Source of the DNA: Megalobrama amblycephala
Taxonomy: Eukaryota > Chordata > Actinopteri > Cypriniformes > Xenocyprididae
DNA: 64,000 nucleotides
Direction of reading: 5' to 3'
NCBI RefSeq assembly: GCF_018812025.1
Contig: NC_063049.1
Location: 6,137,013 to 6,201,012, forward strand
Shown here: piece by piece, positions 11,948 through 22,795 of the stretch
How the letters are laid out: each line of letters opens with the position of its first letter
Position numbering within the stretch: position 1 is the first letter of the stretch
Notes under the pieces: model-generated
What the model was told of the DNA's origin: nothing
Seen by the model: only the letters and a program-made list of their open reading frames with translations
Database searches by the model: none
Program-made: the position numbers and the translations under genes

Positions 11948-12908
11948 GTAAACCAATACATCATAACCTGTCAGTGTCTTTGTCATGACAACTTGACATC
12001 ATTTAGCTTTATGGGTTAACATTACATTAAACTGTCATGTGGTTGGTTTTGACAATGGCTGTCATGAGGCCATTATAATAGTGTCATAAATATGTATCTT
12101 GACCTCAAGTACAGTGGTACAAATTGAACTTGTCATTAAAATGTCATTAAGTGACAATACTCTGACAAATAATTTTATAACAGCGACATGACTATTTTTC
12201 ATTTCATGTTTTTTTTCTTTTTTTAAGTTTCCTCCAACAGAAGGTCAGATAATAGACAATTTCAAATTTCGTAAAAAAAATATGGCACTGTTATAAAATA
12301 ATGGTAACACTTTATTTTAGGGTCTTTTAACTAGTTGCTTATTACTATTAGCATGCGTATGGCTAAAATATTGGCTATTTATTAGTACTTATAAAGCACA
12401 TATTAATGCCTTATTCTGCATGATCTTATTCTACATTCTTAATCCTACCCAATACCTAAATCTAACAATTAACTATAATAAGCAGTAAATTAAGAGTTTA
12501 TTGAGGGAAAAGTCATAGTTAATCATTTATATATGTGTTCCCTATACTGAAGTGTTACCAAAATAATGTAATGTATTGTTAACCCATAAAGCTAAGTAGT
12601 TTTTTAAGTTTGATAATTAATCTGCTATGTCATGTTTATGACAGGTTATGATGTTTTGCTAATGTCAAGTTGTCATGACAAAGACACTGACAGGTTATGA
12701 TGTGTTGGTTTATGTCAAGTTGTCGTAACAAAGACATCTCAAACAATGTCATCTTTGCATTAAAAATGACATAATTGAGCAAATGACACTTAATGACAGT
12801 TGTCATAAACATTCATAAAACCTCCTTCATATTCATGACACGTGTCATGTCAAGATTATGAAGGTGTCATGTCAGTCTTATGCACACCCCTTCAAGTAAA
12901 GTGTTACC
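11948..12908. mobile_element. GGTAACACTT composite element, left-truncated copy
   Basis: This is nearly collinear with 38580-39540 but lacks the first ~190 bp. It ends AAGTAAAGTGTTACC and contains the same 257-bp inner element (12303-12559) at the same site. Direct and inverted TGTCATGACA-type motifs fill the body. Non-coding. Confidence 0.75.
12303..12559. mobile_element. 257-bp GGTAACACTT element nested in the composite
   Basis: The ends are GGTAACACTTTATTTTAGGG and ACTGAAGTGTTACC, with AAAATAAT on both sides (12295-12302, 12560-12567). An 8-bp duplication is consistent with a hAT-type or similar transposase. The copy at 38933-39189 has the same duplication, so both descend from one insertion event. 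Confidence 0.8.
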
Positions 12909-12962
12909 CTTCATTTTTATTGAAAATAAATGCCTTTCTTATGTGATGGGAAAAGGGAGAAT

Positions 12963-13062
12963 AGCGAGCTCGGTAGAAGGCGGATTCGAACCCGGTCAAT
13001 CGCATCACAAGTTAGTTCTCCGCACCCCTCACAGTACTGCCTACACCACTGCAGCCACAAGA
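12963..13062 (-). repeat. tRNA-derived SINE-like segment
   Basis: On the minus strand GGTTCGAATCC (12982-12992) is a perfect pol III B box. About 40 bp upstream, TGGTGTAGGCAG (13034-13048) resembles an A box. A complete cloverleaf cannot be drawn and there is no CCA-type 3' end, so a working tRNA gene is unlikely. It may be a SINE head or a tRNA pseudogene carried in the Harbinger-like element. Confidence 0.45.
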
Positions 13063-14008
13063 GAGTACAAATATTTGAACCTGGTCTGACATTGGGGGGT
13101 AGAGCTACTGTAAATTTGCACTTAGTAATAGACACTCCGAATAATCTTATTTTATGTTTTGCATTAAGATTATTTTTATTATCACACTGGCAGATATTGA
13201 TCATTTTACTTAAGTAAAATGCACTTAATTTAGATCCCCCCAGGAAACAAGACTAAATATCTTATTTTCTTATATGCAAAATCCATCTTGATTTAAGAAT
13301 TTTTAGATATTTGTACTTGAAATAGGACAAAAAATACTCAGTACGAAAAGCATTTTTGCAGCGTGAATGAATGTGTGAACTATTTAAACATCACTAGCAC
13401 TTTAAAAAAGGGGAGGAGACCGAAGGAAACTCTGGGTTTACTGAAGAAAACCTGCTCCCGACCAGGTTAGGTTCACAGAGTAAGTTACTATGGTAACTGA
13501 CTCTGAGTAGAAGTTACCTCTCTTTCAGAAACGGGCTTGACTTAACCTGCTTTCTCAGGTTTGACATACTTCCCATTCTGAAATGGAAAACCTAGAGTTT
13601 CCCTCATTTCAGGGTTAACATACTTAACCCTGTATGTTTTCACTTAACCTCCTTTCTGAAACGGGCCCCTGATGACTACTGTTAGACCTACCTGAAAAAA
13701 AAAGAAAGCAGTCTATTTCATTTCTATCTTTATTCTATTGTATTTATTTGTGTTATTGTTAGTAATTTGTTATTTTTTTCTTATTTTATTACTGTTAAAT
13801 TGTTAACAGTAAATTGAAATTCAATTTACCATTTGAAATCAAGCAGACCAAGTAAAAAAATATTAATGCTTCAAACAATGGTATAAAGTTATTCAAAACA
13901 TCATTCAATGTAAATTGTGATAATCATAATTAATAATCGCAATTACAATTTCAAGGGAATAATCGACAATTATGATTTTTGTCATAATCGGAACTAATTT
14001 TGTCATAA

Positions 14009-14640
14009 AAGGAACTTGTGCGCAGTTGTCACCATATGGATGCACAAAGAGGGTACTTGCAAGCTAAATCATTGTTAAAAGAACATTTCGGCAATGAGTT
14101 CAAAATAGCTGCTGCATATGTAGAGAAGGTTCTTGCAATTTGAAAACCATCATCATGAAGTTGCCTTATAAATTAAGGGAAAAGTGGAGAACTGTCGCAT
14201 GTGAGCTAATGGAAAGGAGCAATCATAGAGCACGGTTCAAAGATATTGTGTCATTTATTGAACGTCAAGTCAAAATGTCATCTGATCCACTATTTGGTGA
14301 TATCCAGAGTACCCAACCTGTACAACAGAAATCTTAATCTAAGACCAAAATTAGAAACCGCTTTGCAACGACGGTTGTTACCAACAGTAAATCAATCCAG
14401 TGTTGTGAGACTGATTTAAGATCAAGGTCCCGAGCCATGTGTTTGTGCTGCAAACGTGATCACTTATTGGACCAGTGTACACAAATGCAAAACAAGCCGC
14501 ATAGAGAGAAACTGAACTTTCTAAAGGAGAAAGGTATCTGTTTTGGTTGTCTGTGTGTTGGACATATGAGCAAGGATTGTGACAAGCGCTTAACTTTTGC
14601 AGTATGTGGCCAAATGCATCCTAGCATCTTGCATATTCAA
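14009..14640 (+). pseudogene. BEL/Pao gag, C-terminal part with zinc knuckles
   Basis: This continues the gag broken at 8486. ELVRSCHHMD and KSLLKEHFGNEFKIAAAYVE (14012-14135) belong to the DUF1759 region. A stop and an apparent deletion follow, then MKLPYKLREKWRTVACEL and IVSFIERQVK (14155-14275). After a frameshift come cysteine-rich CLCCKRDHLLDQC and GICFGCLCVGHMSKDC (14437-14580), which are CCHC-like knuckles that bind RNA in related elements. The order is normal for BEL/Pao, but several pieces are missing. Confidence 0.75.
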
Positions 14641-15562
14641 CAAAAGGAAAGAACAAGCACACAGGAACAGAATCCTACATCTCTAAGTAGTGCACATGTC
14701 GCTCTTAAAACTTGTGGGCAAATAGGGGCCGGTGACGATGGAGACTGTGCATTATCAATTGTACCAGTTCAAGTTAAATCCAGTAAGGGACAAAGGGTAA
14801 TTGAAACTTATGCATTTTTGGATCCTGGCAGTTCTGCCATATTTTGTTCAGAACGCTTAATGCACAGCTTGAAATTAAAGGGAAAGAGAACTAATATTGT
14901 CTTGAAAACAATGGGCAATCAAAAGGCTACTAATAGTACTATTTTTTTACTGGATTGGAAGTGTCTAGCCTTTCTGATGACATCTTTTACAGCCTTCCAG
15001 AAGTCTCCACTCAAGAGAAATTGCCTGTGTCCAGAGACAACATTGTCACACAAAGGGATTTAGATAAATGGTCATATCTGAAAGGTGTTAAGATTCCCCA
15101 AATTCCTGCTGATGTAGATTTGCTGATTGGAGCAAATGCTTCCAAGGTAATGGAGCCCTGTGAGGTTATAAACAGTGATGGAGAAGGACCTTATGCAGTT
15201 AGAACCTTATTGGGATGGGTTGTAAATAGACCACTCCAAGGAAGCAAGGATAATGGGAACAAGATCAAATGTCCAGATCTTATTGTTAACAGGATTTCTG
15301 TAAGCAAATTGGAGGAGATGCTCAACAAACAATATAATCATGACCTCAATGAAAATGCTGCTGTTAAAAAGGAAATGTCAAGAGAAGAGCATGCATTTAT
15401 GGAAAAGGTAAGCAAGTCAATTGAGCTTCAAGATGGACATTACAAAATGAATCTTCCTTTCAGGATGGAAAAACCTGTGTTGCCAAATAACCTTTGTGTG
15501 GCTAAACAGCGCTTAATTGGATTAAAAAGGAAATTTGAAAGAAATTGTTTTCCATCAAGAAT
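14641..15562 (+). pseudogene. BEL/Pao aspartic protease and linker to RT
   Basis: The protease signature is AFLDPGSSAIF (about 14810-14840); the Asp-Pro-Gly-Ser form in place of D-S/T-G is seen in BEL/Pao (DUF1758). A frameshift near 14945 moves the frame. The next block holds DVDLLIGANASKVMEP and GPYAVRTLLGWVVNRPL, conserved between protease and RT in this group. Another frameshift near 15535 leads into RT. It would cut the polyprotein in a working element. Confidence 0.75.
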
Positions 15563-16100
15563 ATAAAAATTTCATGGATGAGGTAATGAAGCAAGGTTAT
15601 GCTGAAAAGATACCATCGCATCAGTTAAAACCAGATGAAGGGAAAGTTTGGTATATCCCTCACCATGGGGTTTATCACCCCAAGAAAGGAACATTAAGAG
15701 TGGTATTTGATTGTGGAGCCACCTTCAAAAGTACATCGCTTAATGATCAACTTCTACAGGGTCCTTATTTGACAAGTTCACTGTTAGGAGTTCTTGTGAA
15801 GTTTCGGCAAGAGCCAATTGCATTTATGGCGGATGTAAAGGCAATGTTTCACCAGGTCAAAGTTGCAGAAGAGGATACTGATTTTCTTTGTTTCCTATGG
15901 TGGCAAGATGGTGATTTGAAACAAGAACCTGCGGAATACAGGATGAACATGCATTTGTTTGGAGCCGTGTCATCTCCAAGTTGTGCTTGCTATACTCTAC
16001 GCAGAACTGCTGAAGACAATAAAAATGACTTTCCGGAAAAGGTAATTGACACAATTCACACAAACTTTTTCATGGATGATTGTCTGAAAAGCGTATAGCT
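15535..16100 (+). pseudogene. BEL/Pao reverse transcriptase, truncated
   Basis: Fingers and palm motifs are in order: WYIPHHGVYHPKKGTLRVVF, LNDQLLQGPYL, AFMADVKAMFHQVKV with the first catalytic Asp, and MHLFGAVSSPSCACY. The catalytic box is FMDD (about 16070-16081) where YVDD is more usual. The frame breaks right after the box. The typical hydrophobic and charged spacing matches Pao-type RT. Dead by frameshifts on both sides. Confidence 0.85.
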
Positions 16101-16890
16101 TCAGAGGAGGAGGCCATATTGATGATCAAAGATATCACGGCTATTTGTTTAACAGGAGGTTTCCAGTTAACAAAGTGGGTTAGTAATAGCCGTGCAGTGC
16201 TGCAAACTGTACCTGAAGAGCAAAGAGCCCATGACATAAAAATTATGGATCTGGACAAGGATCAACTATCAATGGAAAGAGCTCTTGGTTTGTGGTGGTG
16301 TTTTGAATCAGATACTTTCAAGTTTAAAATGACTATCAAAGATCATCCTTGCACCAGGCGTGGTGTTCTGTCGACGGTATGCTCTGTGTATGACAGAGCA
16401 GAGATACAGTTTCCATTGGTGGACTCGTTGTTCTGGACAGACAGTACGTCTGTATTAAAATACATAAAAAAATGAGGACAAACGTTTTCTTACCTTTGTG
16501 GCTAACAGAATCTCTGCAATAAGAGAAATTACAACACCGTTACAGTGGAGATACATACCTACATCTCAAAATCCAGCAGACTGTTGTTCCAGGGGTCTGA
16601 AAGCAGACCAGATGCTAACAAATGGAGAATGGATCAATGGATCAATGGACCAGGTTATTTGTGGAAATCAGTGGAAGAATGGCCAGTGCAAGTATTTGAT
16701 TCTACTCTTAAAGAGGATGATTCTGAGGTAAAGAGGAACATTTGTGTAAATAGCACCATTGTAAATGAAATGCCAAATGCAACAAATGCTACTCATAGAC
16801 TGATTACGCATTTTTCAGACTGGACAAAGTTGAAGGTTGCTGTTGCTTGGCTTTTGAAGTTAAAGAAAGTTCTGAGACAATGAAGTCAAA
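16080..16890 (+). pseudogene. BEL/Pao post-RT and RNase H region, deleted
   Basis: EEAILMIKDITAICLTGGFQ, LTKWVSNSRAVL and ALGLWWCFESDTFKF (16105-16320) are the segment following the RT box. Next, LSTVCSVYD is joined directly to FWTDSTSVLKYI, so most of the peptidase A17/RNase H part has been lost. REITTPLQWRYIPTSQNPAD (16525-16580) is the end of the RNase H region ahead of integrase. At least two frame changes are present. Confidence 0.7.
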
Positions 16891-16899
16891 AGCGGAAGG

Positions 16900-18040
16900 A
16901 AATTCAAGCCTCTGTAGACTCTTCTAGAGTATTAGAGTCAGAGCTTCAAAAACTAACAGGCTCCGTGATCACACCGAATCTAACTTTGGAGGACCTGAAT
17001 GAAGCTGAAGCAGATATTGTTGCATTCAGTCAATGGCAGCAGTTTAGAAAGGAAATTGCTGCTTTGTCGTCTTCACCTGTTTCAAAAATAAAAAGAGACA
17101 GCAAGTTGTATAAATTGGATCCTATCTATCAAGATGGTCTTTTGAGAGTTGGAGGACGATTGAGGAATTCTGCTATGCCTGAGGAAAGAAAGCATCCAAT
17201 TATTCTGGCTAAGGATCAGCATATTGCCACACTCATCTTGCGGCATATACATCCACAGTTAAGCCACAGCGGAAGAAATCATATGCTTTCCAAGCTGAGG
17301 AAAAGATATTGGATCATTAAGGGTAATGCAGCTGCCAGAAAGATCTTAAGTAGTTGTGGTCATTGCAGACGTTTTGGACTTAAGGTGAGTGAGCAGAAGA
17401 TGGCAGACTTGCCAAAGGAGAGACTCCTTCCAGATTTGCCTCCATTTACAAATGTCGGAGTGGATTATTTTGGTCCTGTGGAAGTTAAAAGAGGACGTTC
17501 CATTGCAAAACGTTACGAATTCATCTTTACTTGTATGGCAAGTCGAGCAGTTCATCTGGAAGTCGCCTATTCTTTAGACACGGATTCATGCATCAACTCT
17601 CTACGAAAATTTATTTGCAGACGAGGGCAAGTAACTCACATAAGATCAGACAATGGTACAAACTTTGTTGGAGCTGAAAGGGAGTTAAAGGAAATGCTCA
17701 GTTCATGGAATAAAAATAAGATTCAAAAGGCAATGCTTGTGAAAGGTGTCCAGTGGAGTTTCAATCCTCCAGGAGGTTCACATTATGGTGGAGTGTGGGA
17801 GCATATGATCAAAATGGTCAAAAGAATTTTGAGTTCCATCTTACATCAACAAACTTTGGATGATGAAGGATTCCATACTGTGCTGTGCGAAATTGAGGCC
17901 ATTCTGAACGATCACCCAATAACCAAGCTGTCAGAGGACCCAAATGATTTGGAGCCACTTACTCCAAACCACCTTCTTCAGATGAAAGGTAAACCAGTAT
18001 TACCACCTGGACTATTTGACAAATCTGAATTATACAGCAA
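16900..18040 (+). pseudogene. BEL/Pao integrase, 3' truncated
   Basis: A long open frame (from about 16965) carries an H2C2 zinc finger (HIHPQLSHSGRNHM to CGHCRR). The rve core follows with its catalytic residues: Asp in VGVDYFGP, Asp in IRSDNGTNF and Glu in GGVWEHMIK. LNDHPITKL and LTPNHLL come after. This enzyme inserts the element's DNA copy into the host genome. Similarity stops after KSELYS at about 18040; the DUF5641 tail and the 3' LTR are absent, and the frame then reads through unrelated sequence. Confidence 0.85.
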
Positions 18041-18370
18041 TTATTCACATTTTTCAACCATTCACGCGTCAACAGCCGATTCGTATGAGGTGTCGATTTG
18101 CTATTTACCTTGCCAACTAAGCAATCAGTCGTGTCGATCGTCGTGTACCTTGCCGTGAGCAGAAGCCGTGAGCAGAAGCCGTGACCAATGACGCGTGATA
18201 AGAAGCGTGACACATTCGTCGCCCCCCTACTCGCCCGAGAAGCCGTGTGAGAAGCTACGTGACGTCTGCGCCATGACGTCTAAAGTAACTTTTGCCAGTT
18301 ATTTTGTAAATTGTCTGAAGTTCTGTAAATTAGTGTTTTTGCTTCGTTTTGAGCAAAAAGAAAAAACACA
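18041..18370. other. GC-richer junction sequence with short direct repeats
   Basis: GTGAGCAGAAGCC is repeated head to tail at 18157-18182, followed by further GTGA and GAAGC variants to about 18265. No gene or element end is recognised. It marks the truncation point of the BEL element. Confidence 0.4.
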
Positions 18371-18917
18371 TTTAACATTTTAGCACCTCAAAATTGCTGA
18401 ATATTTCTCCATTCCTAATTTTGTTTAAATATGTTGACGAAAACATGACCTACACTATTAGCCAATCAATAACTGACATTAAAAGATGTGCTATTGCTTA
18501 ACTTGAAACTGCCTGGGCTTAATGTCCTACAATGACAACCAGAGACAACTAATCAACACATTTCTCCTGTCATAAACAGTACTGCTAAGATAATGACATT
18601 ACTGCATTATCCAAGTAAAACATGTTTCAGAGTTTTGTCCCCCATAGAAATCCTTTATATATAAAAAAAAAATGCATGATGCATTAAAGACAGTTAAATT
18701 AAAAGACCAAATTCGAAATAAAAAGATTAATTCAGAGAGCAAGCTATGGCCTTATCAAACACTTTAATCATGTAATATTTTAATAGAAATTTTAATTTAA
18801 GCTATAGCCTATATATAATACTGGAAAAAATAAATACACATGCAGAACAAACTGTCATAGTTAAGGCAGCATATTAGAATAAATAAAAATGTTTTCATGG
18901 GATAAGCAGATGGCATT
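18371..18917. other. no gene or clear element seen
   Basis: A/T-rich unique-looking sequence with short A runs. Nothing supported. Confidence 0.3.
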
Positions 18918-19025
18918 CCAGCTGTTTAAGCCATGAATATTTACAAATATTCACAAACTATTTATTCCCAGACGGCAATAAATAGTTTGTGAATATTTGT
19001 AAATATTCATGGATTAAACAGCTGG
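18918..19025. repeat. near-perfect 49-bp hairpin
   Basis: The left arm is 18918-18966 and the right arm 18977-19025. They pair at 48 of 49 positions around a 10-base spacer (CCCAGACGGC). The outer ends are CCAGCTGTTTAA and the inverse. It could be a foldback element or a MITE reduced to its ends. A transcribed small-RNA precursor is possible but unsupported. Confidence 0.85.
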
Positions 19026-19977
19026 AAAATTGACTGCAGTTCTGTGGATGTTTTTCCCAGGCAGGGTTATTATACTTAACTAACAAAAACTAAAACTATT
19101 AAAACATTTATGCTAATCGAAATAAACCTGAATATAAGAAAAAAATAAATATTAGTTAAAAAACTTAAACTAAACGAAAACTTGAAATGTTGCCTTGTCG
19201 ATGTCATTTCGATTTTCCCCTCTGACTTTCAACCGACGAGATCATTATCTTTTCATTAACGGACAAAGTAAAATAAAATTAGAATTCAACGAAATTACAA
19301 TGGATACGTGTCTATGACCCATTAATAAAATCCCAGGGGTTTAATTCGTTTTAGCCTACATGAAGAAATAGCAGAATAAACAACAGAACATTGAGGATTC
19401 ATTATCATCATCATCATCATCTTCAGGCACCTGCAGCGCTTCTGGATGGAGAAAAACAGGATTAAATCCTAAAGGAATAAATAACCTATGCGCAAATTTA
19501 TTTTACCTAATAAACATATTAACAAAATGAAAGGAACAAAATGCGACAAGTAATAGACTAACTATATCTATATGCTGAGTTTCGGTTCATTTTTGACAAG
19601 TCCAGAGAAAGGAAATTCTTTTTGTTTTCTTTGTTTTACAGGCAATTTTTTTTTTCTTTTTATTGTGAGTGTACAAAAATAATAGGCCTATGTAACCATT
19701 CACAGATTCGAAATGTTACATAAATGTGACCATAAATGTCTGAGTATTTTATTTTTTTCCCCGCTTTTATAAGAAAATGTAAGTGATCGCGCCGGCGCCT
19801 CACACGCACACACATTATTACTTTTTTATGACTGAGCACTGTTCTTAATTCACTTGCCCAGCAACATCACCAAAAATATAACTAAAGCTTAAATATAATA
19901 ATTCAATTTATTACATTAGACAAATCGAATGCAAGCACATGAGAACAAATAAATAAGTGTACTAATAATAATTAATG
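19026..19977. other. no gene seen; simple-sequence patches
   Basis: Contains an ATC run (about 19395-19425), A-rich stretches of AACTAAAACTAAAA type near 19085-19185, and T runs near 19650. No exon or element end is supported. Confidence 0.3.
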
Positions 19978-19981
19978 CAAC

Positions 19982-20404
19982 TGTCACAGACACACCAGGC
20001 TCCAGCACCATCCAATCACAGCGCGCACCCTCTCCTGAGTACTAATCACCGCCACCTGCACCTCATCATCCTCATCATCACCAGCACTTTAAAAGACACT
20101 CACACAGTCACTTTGTCCGGTCTCGTTCGCATTAAGGGTACTTACCTCAAGGACTCCTGTTGATACTTACCTGTCTCCGAACTCCCTCCTGTGTTCCTGT
20201 ACTGTGTGTGTCATCCGCCAGCATCTCCTCCAGTTCGTCTTCTCCGTCAGCCTGCAAGTAACAAGGACAGTATTACATTCAATCCAGTCTGCACTCTGCC
20301 TATCTACCATTGTTTGCTTACCTCATTGCACTGTTACCTCTACTTGTGTCCAATAAAGACCATCATCTGCTGTATTCCGTCTCCGACTGGTACATATTGT
20401 AACA
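19982..20404 (+). mobile_element. solo LTR, 423 bp
   Basis: The LTR starts TGTCACAGAC and ends ATTGTAACA, and it has a perfect 5-bp target duplication GCAAC (19977-19981, 20405-20409). Inside are a TATA-like CTTTAAAAG (about 20088) and a polyadenylation signal CAATAAAGA (about 20351). No internal retroelement sequence lies next to it, so recombination between two LTRs probably removed the rest. Gypsy-type LTRs of this form are frequent in cyprinids; the family assignment is inference. Confidence 0.85.
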
Positions 20405-20409
20405 GCAAC

Positions 20410-20870
20410 ACATCTCAAACGAGTATATATTTGTAATAGGTTTGCTCATTTCATAATATATTTATTTCGTTGTTCTATAACCTTAAGGTTGTTTATGCCA
20501 TTGCAGCACTTTTACATTATTTTTCTAAGTAAACGTGCTTTAAAAAACCCCACGTTTGACCGTTTAGCTCGACTCTGTTGTGTTTTGTTTGTTTAGCTGC
20601 TTCAAGCCAAGCGCGCACTTGCAGTGTTAACATGGCCACTTATATGCATTTTTGGGCTTGTTATTATTATTATTATTATTATTTTCCATATTAAGAGGTG
20701 AAGGCCTTTGTTCAGCTGGAATGGCCCCTGTGCCGGTGTGTCCTTTGAACGGAGAAAAGTCAGCTGTTAATTCGGTGCTTGCTCAACAAAGGTGGCCGGA
20801 GGAATGGCTTCAATCAGGGAAACAGATTTGTAATGCTTCCTCCAACTTATGAACATTTACACCTTAAAGC
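20410..20870. other. no gene supported
   Basis: Includes a TTA microsatellite (about 20662-20683). A 66-codon frame at 20652-20852 begins with a leucine run encoded by that repeat and is not credible as a gene. Confidence 0.3.
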
Positions 20871-21066
20871 AGACCCTCCAGGATTTCGCGATGTTGCGAT
20901 TTGCAACATCAACGCAAATTCAACCAATCCCCGCGAATTCGGGGCGGTGTTGCAATTTTAACCAATCACCGCAACTTTCCCACAAATTTGACCAATCATT
21001 GGCGTCGTCTGGAGCTGACGTCGACAAATTACCTTTACGCCTTACTTCCGTGTTAAGAAAAGCAGC

Positions 21067-21348
21067 ATGTGCGAGTCAAACGTTTCACACTTGCCGAGCA
21101 AAATAACAGCAATAGATCACCAAAAGCAGTACCCTGGCATTCTGCATGAAAGCGGGGGGAAATTATTTTGCACTGCATGCAACATTGTGGCTGAACACAA
21201 AAGGAAATCATCGATTGACAAGCATTTTGCCACCGCAAAGCATAACATGAGATGTGCAGAAATGCAGGCAGGATGTCAGACGACGAGACAGATCACAATG
21301 ACACAGGCTGTTGCATCCAGGTCAATTGCAAGCTCTGAAAGAATTAAG
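21067..21348 (+). CDS. hAT transposase exon 1, CGGBP1-like zinc finger
   Basis: The ATG at 21067 opens 94 codons ending in phase 0 at the donor ATTAAG/GTGAGT. GGKLFCTACNIVAEHKRKSS and IDKHFATAKH form a BED-like C2H2 finger (CxxC, then HxxxxxH). It closely resembles the N-terminus of CGGBP1, a host DNA-binding protein known to derive from a hAT transposase. The finger probably binds the element's ends. The upstream stretch back to the left terminus is short and GC-rich. The join to exon 2 is inferred from matching phase and the adjoining CGGBP1-like sequence. Confidence 0.75.
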
Positions 21349-21608
21349 GTGAGTTATTTTAAATGTGCATGCATCGTTAATGTTAAAGTTGGTATATATT
21401 ATCATGTAATTGCGCTGGTGTGCTTTCTCGTTTACATATCAATAGCCCTCTCCCTGTCTTTCCCCCTCTCTTTGCCAGGGTTACATTACACCGAACAAAG
21501 AAACAAAAAGAAAGAAAACAGAAAATTTTGTTCTATTATAAGCAGGACTAAACTAATGGAAATGATAGTCAGTATATTAATGGCTATCTCTGTACGTGTT
21601 TGATTTTT

Positions 21609-21799
<191 letters not shown>

Positions 21800-21900
21800 T
21801 ATGAGAGAGAGAGAGAGATGGATGTAGATACATACATACACCTACAATACCATCCCAGAATGTGGCTGATGTATTGATGTTTTTATTATTTTCTGTTTAG

Positions 21901-22674
21901 ATTTGTTTAGATTGGGTAGCCACATGTACAGCTGTAAATATTCCACTCTCAAAGAGTGACCACCCTGTTTTGAGGAAGTTCCTCAAAGAGAAGGTTGTCA
22001 ATGGTGGAGCGATTCCTGGGAGCCACCAGCTCCAAGAGAAATACTTGGGTGATGTCTACCTGCAGGAGAAAGAAACTCTCAAGACTAATTTAACCAAAAA
22101 GCCTGTTGCAGTCATTTGTGACGAAACTCCAGATGTAGAGGGCAGATGTGTACTGAACATTCTAATTGCACCACTAGAGAAGGATGAGTCTGGAAGAATT
22201 TTGGCGTACCTTGCAGGCACAGTGTTCCTTGAGCAGTGTAACCACTCCACTGTGTCAATGGCTGTTGTGAAGTGTCTTCAAGAATACAGCATTGATAATG
22301 ATGATGTCATTGTGTTTAACACGGATAATGCAGCCTATATGAAGAAGGCCTATACTGCTGCGCTGAAGTCCTTATTCCCAAATTCAGTGCATGTAACATG
22401 CATGGCTCATATTATGAACCTTGTCGGAAGTGCTTTTCGGAGACCTTTTGATCAATTGAATTCATTCATGCTGAGTTTCTCGCAAATGTTCTACCATGCT
22501 GGCTCACGCAAAAGAAGATATCTTCAATTCATGACAAAAAATCTACCACCAGGAAGGAAAGCAACCATGGCTCCAAATCCATGTGCAACTCGATGGAACT
22601 CATGGTTCACTGCTGTACAGTACCATTCAGAGCACTTCGGACTGTACAAGGAATTTATTGAGAAGGAAATTGAT
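21901..22674 (+). CDS. hAT transposase exon 2, catalytic domain, C-terminus lost
   Basis: The acceptor TTTTCTGTTTAG precedes 258 codons ending at the donor ATTGAT/GTAAGT, phase 0 at both ends. VNIPLSKSDHPVLRKFLKE and NGGAIPGSHQLQEKY continue the CGGBP1-like part. Catalytic landmarks of hAT follow: the first Asp in VICDETPDVEGR, the second Asp in FNTDNAAYMKK, then VTCMAHIMNLV and CATRWNSWF. A third piece (TCGKSTPQSVERLHEMLKFS after an acceptor at about 22943) reaches a stop within about 45 codons. The third catalytic residue and the hAT dimerisation domain are therefore missing, and the copy cannot be fully functional. It might still bind DNA. Confidence 0.8.
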
Positions 22675-22711
22675 GTAAGTGGCATTCTCTTTGCTCATAA
22701 TACAGTATTAC

Positions 22712-22795
22712 AAATATATTCAATTCAATTCAGTTTTATTTATACAGCGCCATATTACAAATAAAAAATTCCTCAATGGCGCCTTACAGGCAAAT
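22712..22795 (-). mobile_element. LINE or SINE 3' tail fragment in the hAT intron, reverse orientation
   Basis: ATTCAATTCAATTCAGTTTT then ATTTATACAGCGCC is the reverse complement of a GCGCTATATAAAT plus tandem-repeat LINE tail. Only the terminal part remains. Confidence 0.5.

Larger units (their letters stand above)
11588..13668. mobile_element. PIF/Harbinger-like DNA transposon, 2.1 kb, degenerate
   Basis: The left end GGGCCCATTTCAATAAGGAG and the right end CTCCTTTCTGAAACGGGCCC form inverted termini. CTG flanks both (11585-11587 and 13669-13671); a 3-bp CWG/TWA duplication is the hallmark of PIF/Harbinger. Subterminal ACTCTGAGT motifs recur at both ends. A decayed start reading MATAHDKRTSAYF at 11794 (+) may be the relic of the Myb-like accessory protein, but a stop follows at once. 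No transposase frame remains. A composite GGTAACACTT element and a tRNA-like segment are nested inside. Confidence 0.7.
8487..14008. mobile_element. insertion block splitting BEL gag; hAT-like outer ends
   Basis: The left border TAGGGCTGCACAATTAATCG has the form of a fish hAT terminus, followed by ATTACGATTACGG-type subterminal repeats. The right side (about 13920-13995) holds the mirrored motifs (AATCGCAATTACAATT, ATAATCG) but has lost the terminal bases. Gag sequence stops at 8486 and resumes at 14009; a short stretch of gag, roughly 40 bp, seems to be missing and no target duplication is seen. Inside lie the 8972-11153 inverted-repeat element and the 11588-13668 Harbinger-like element. A second hAT-like terminus (CAGTATCGATACACCGATAC) is at about 8850. 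Confidence 0.5.

Noticed and set aside
12963..13062. Functional tRNA gene
   Set aside because: Only A- and B-box-like motifs are present; the acceptor and anticodon stems cannot be formed.
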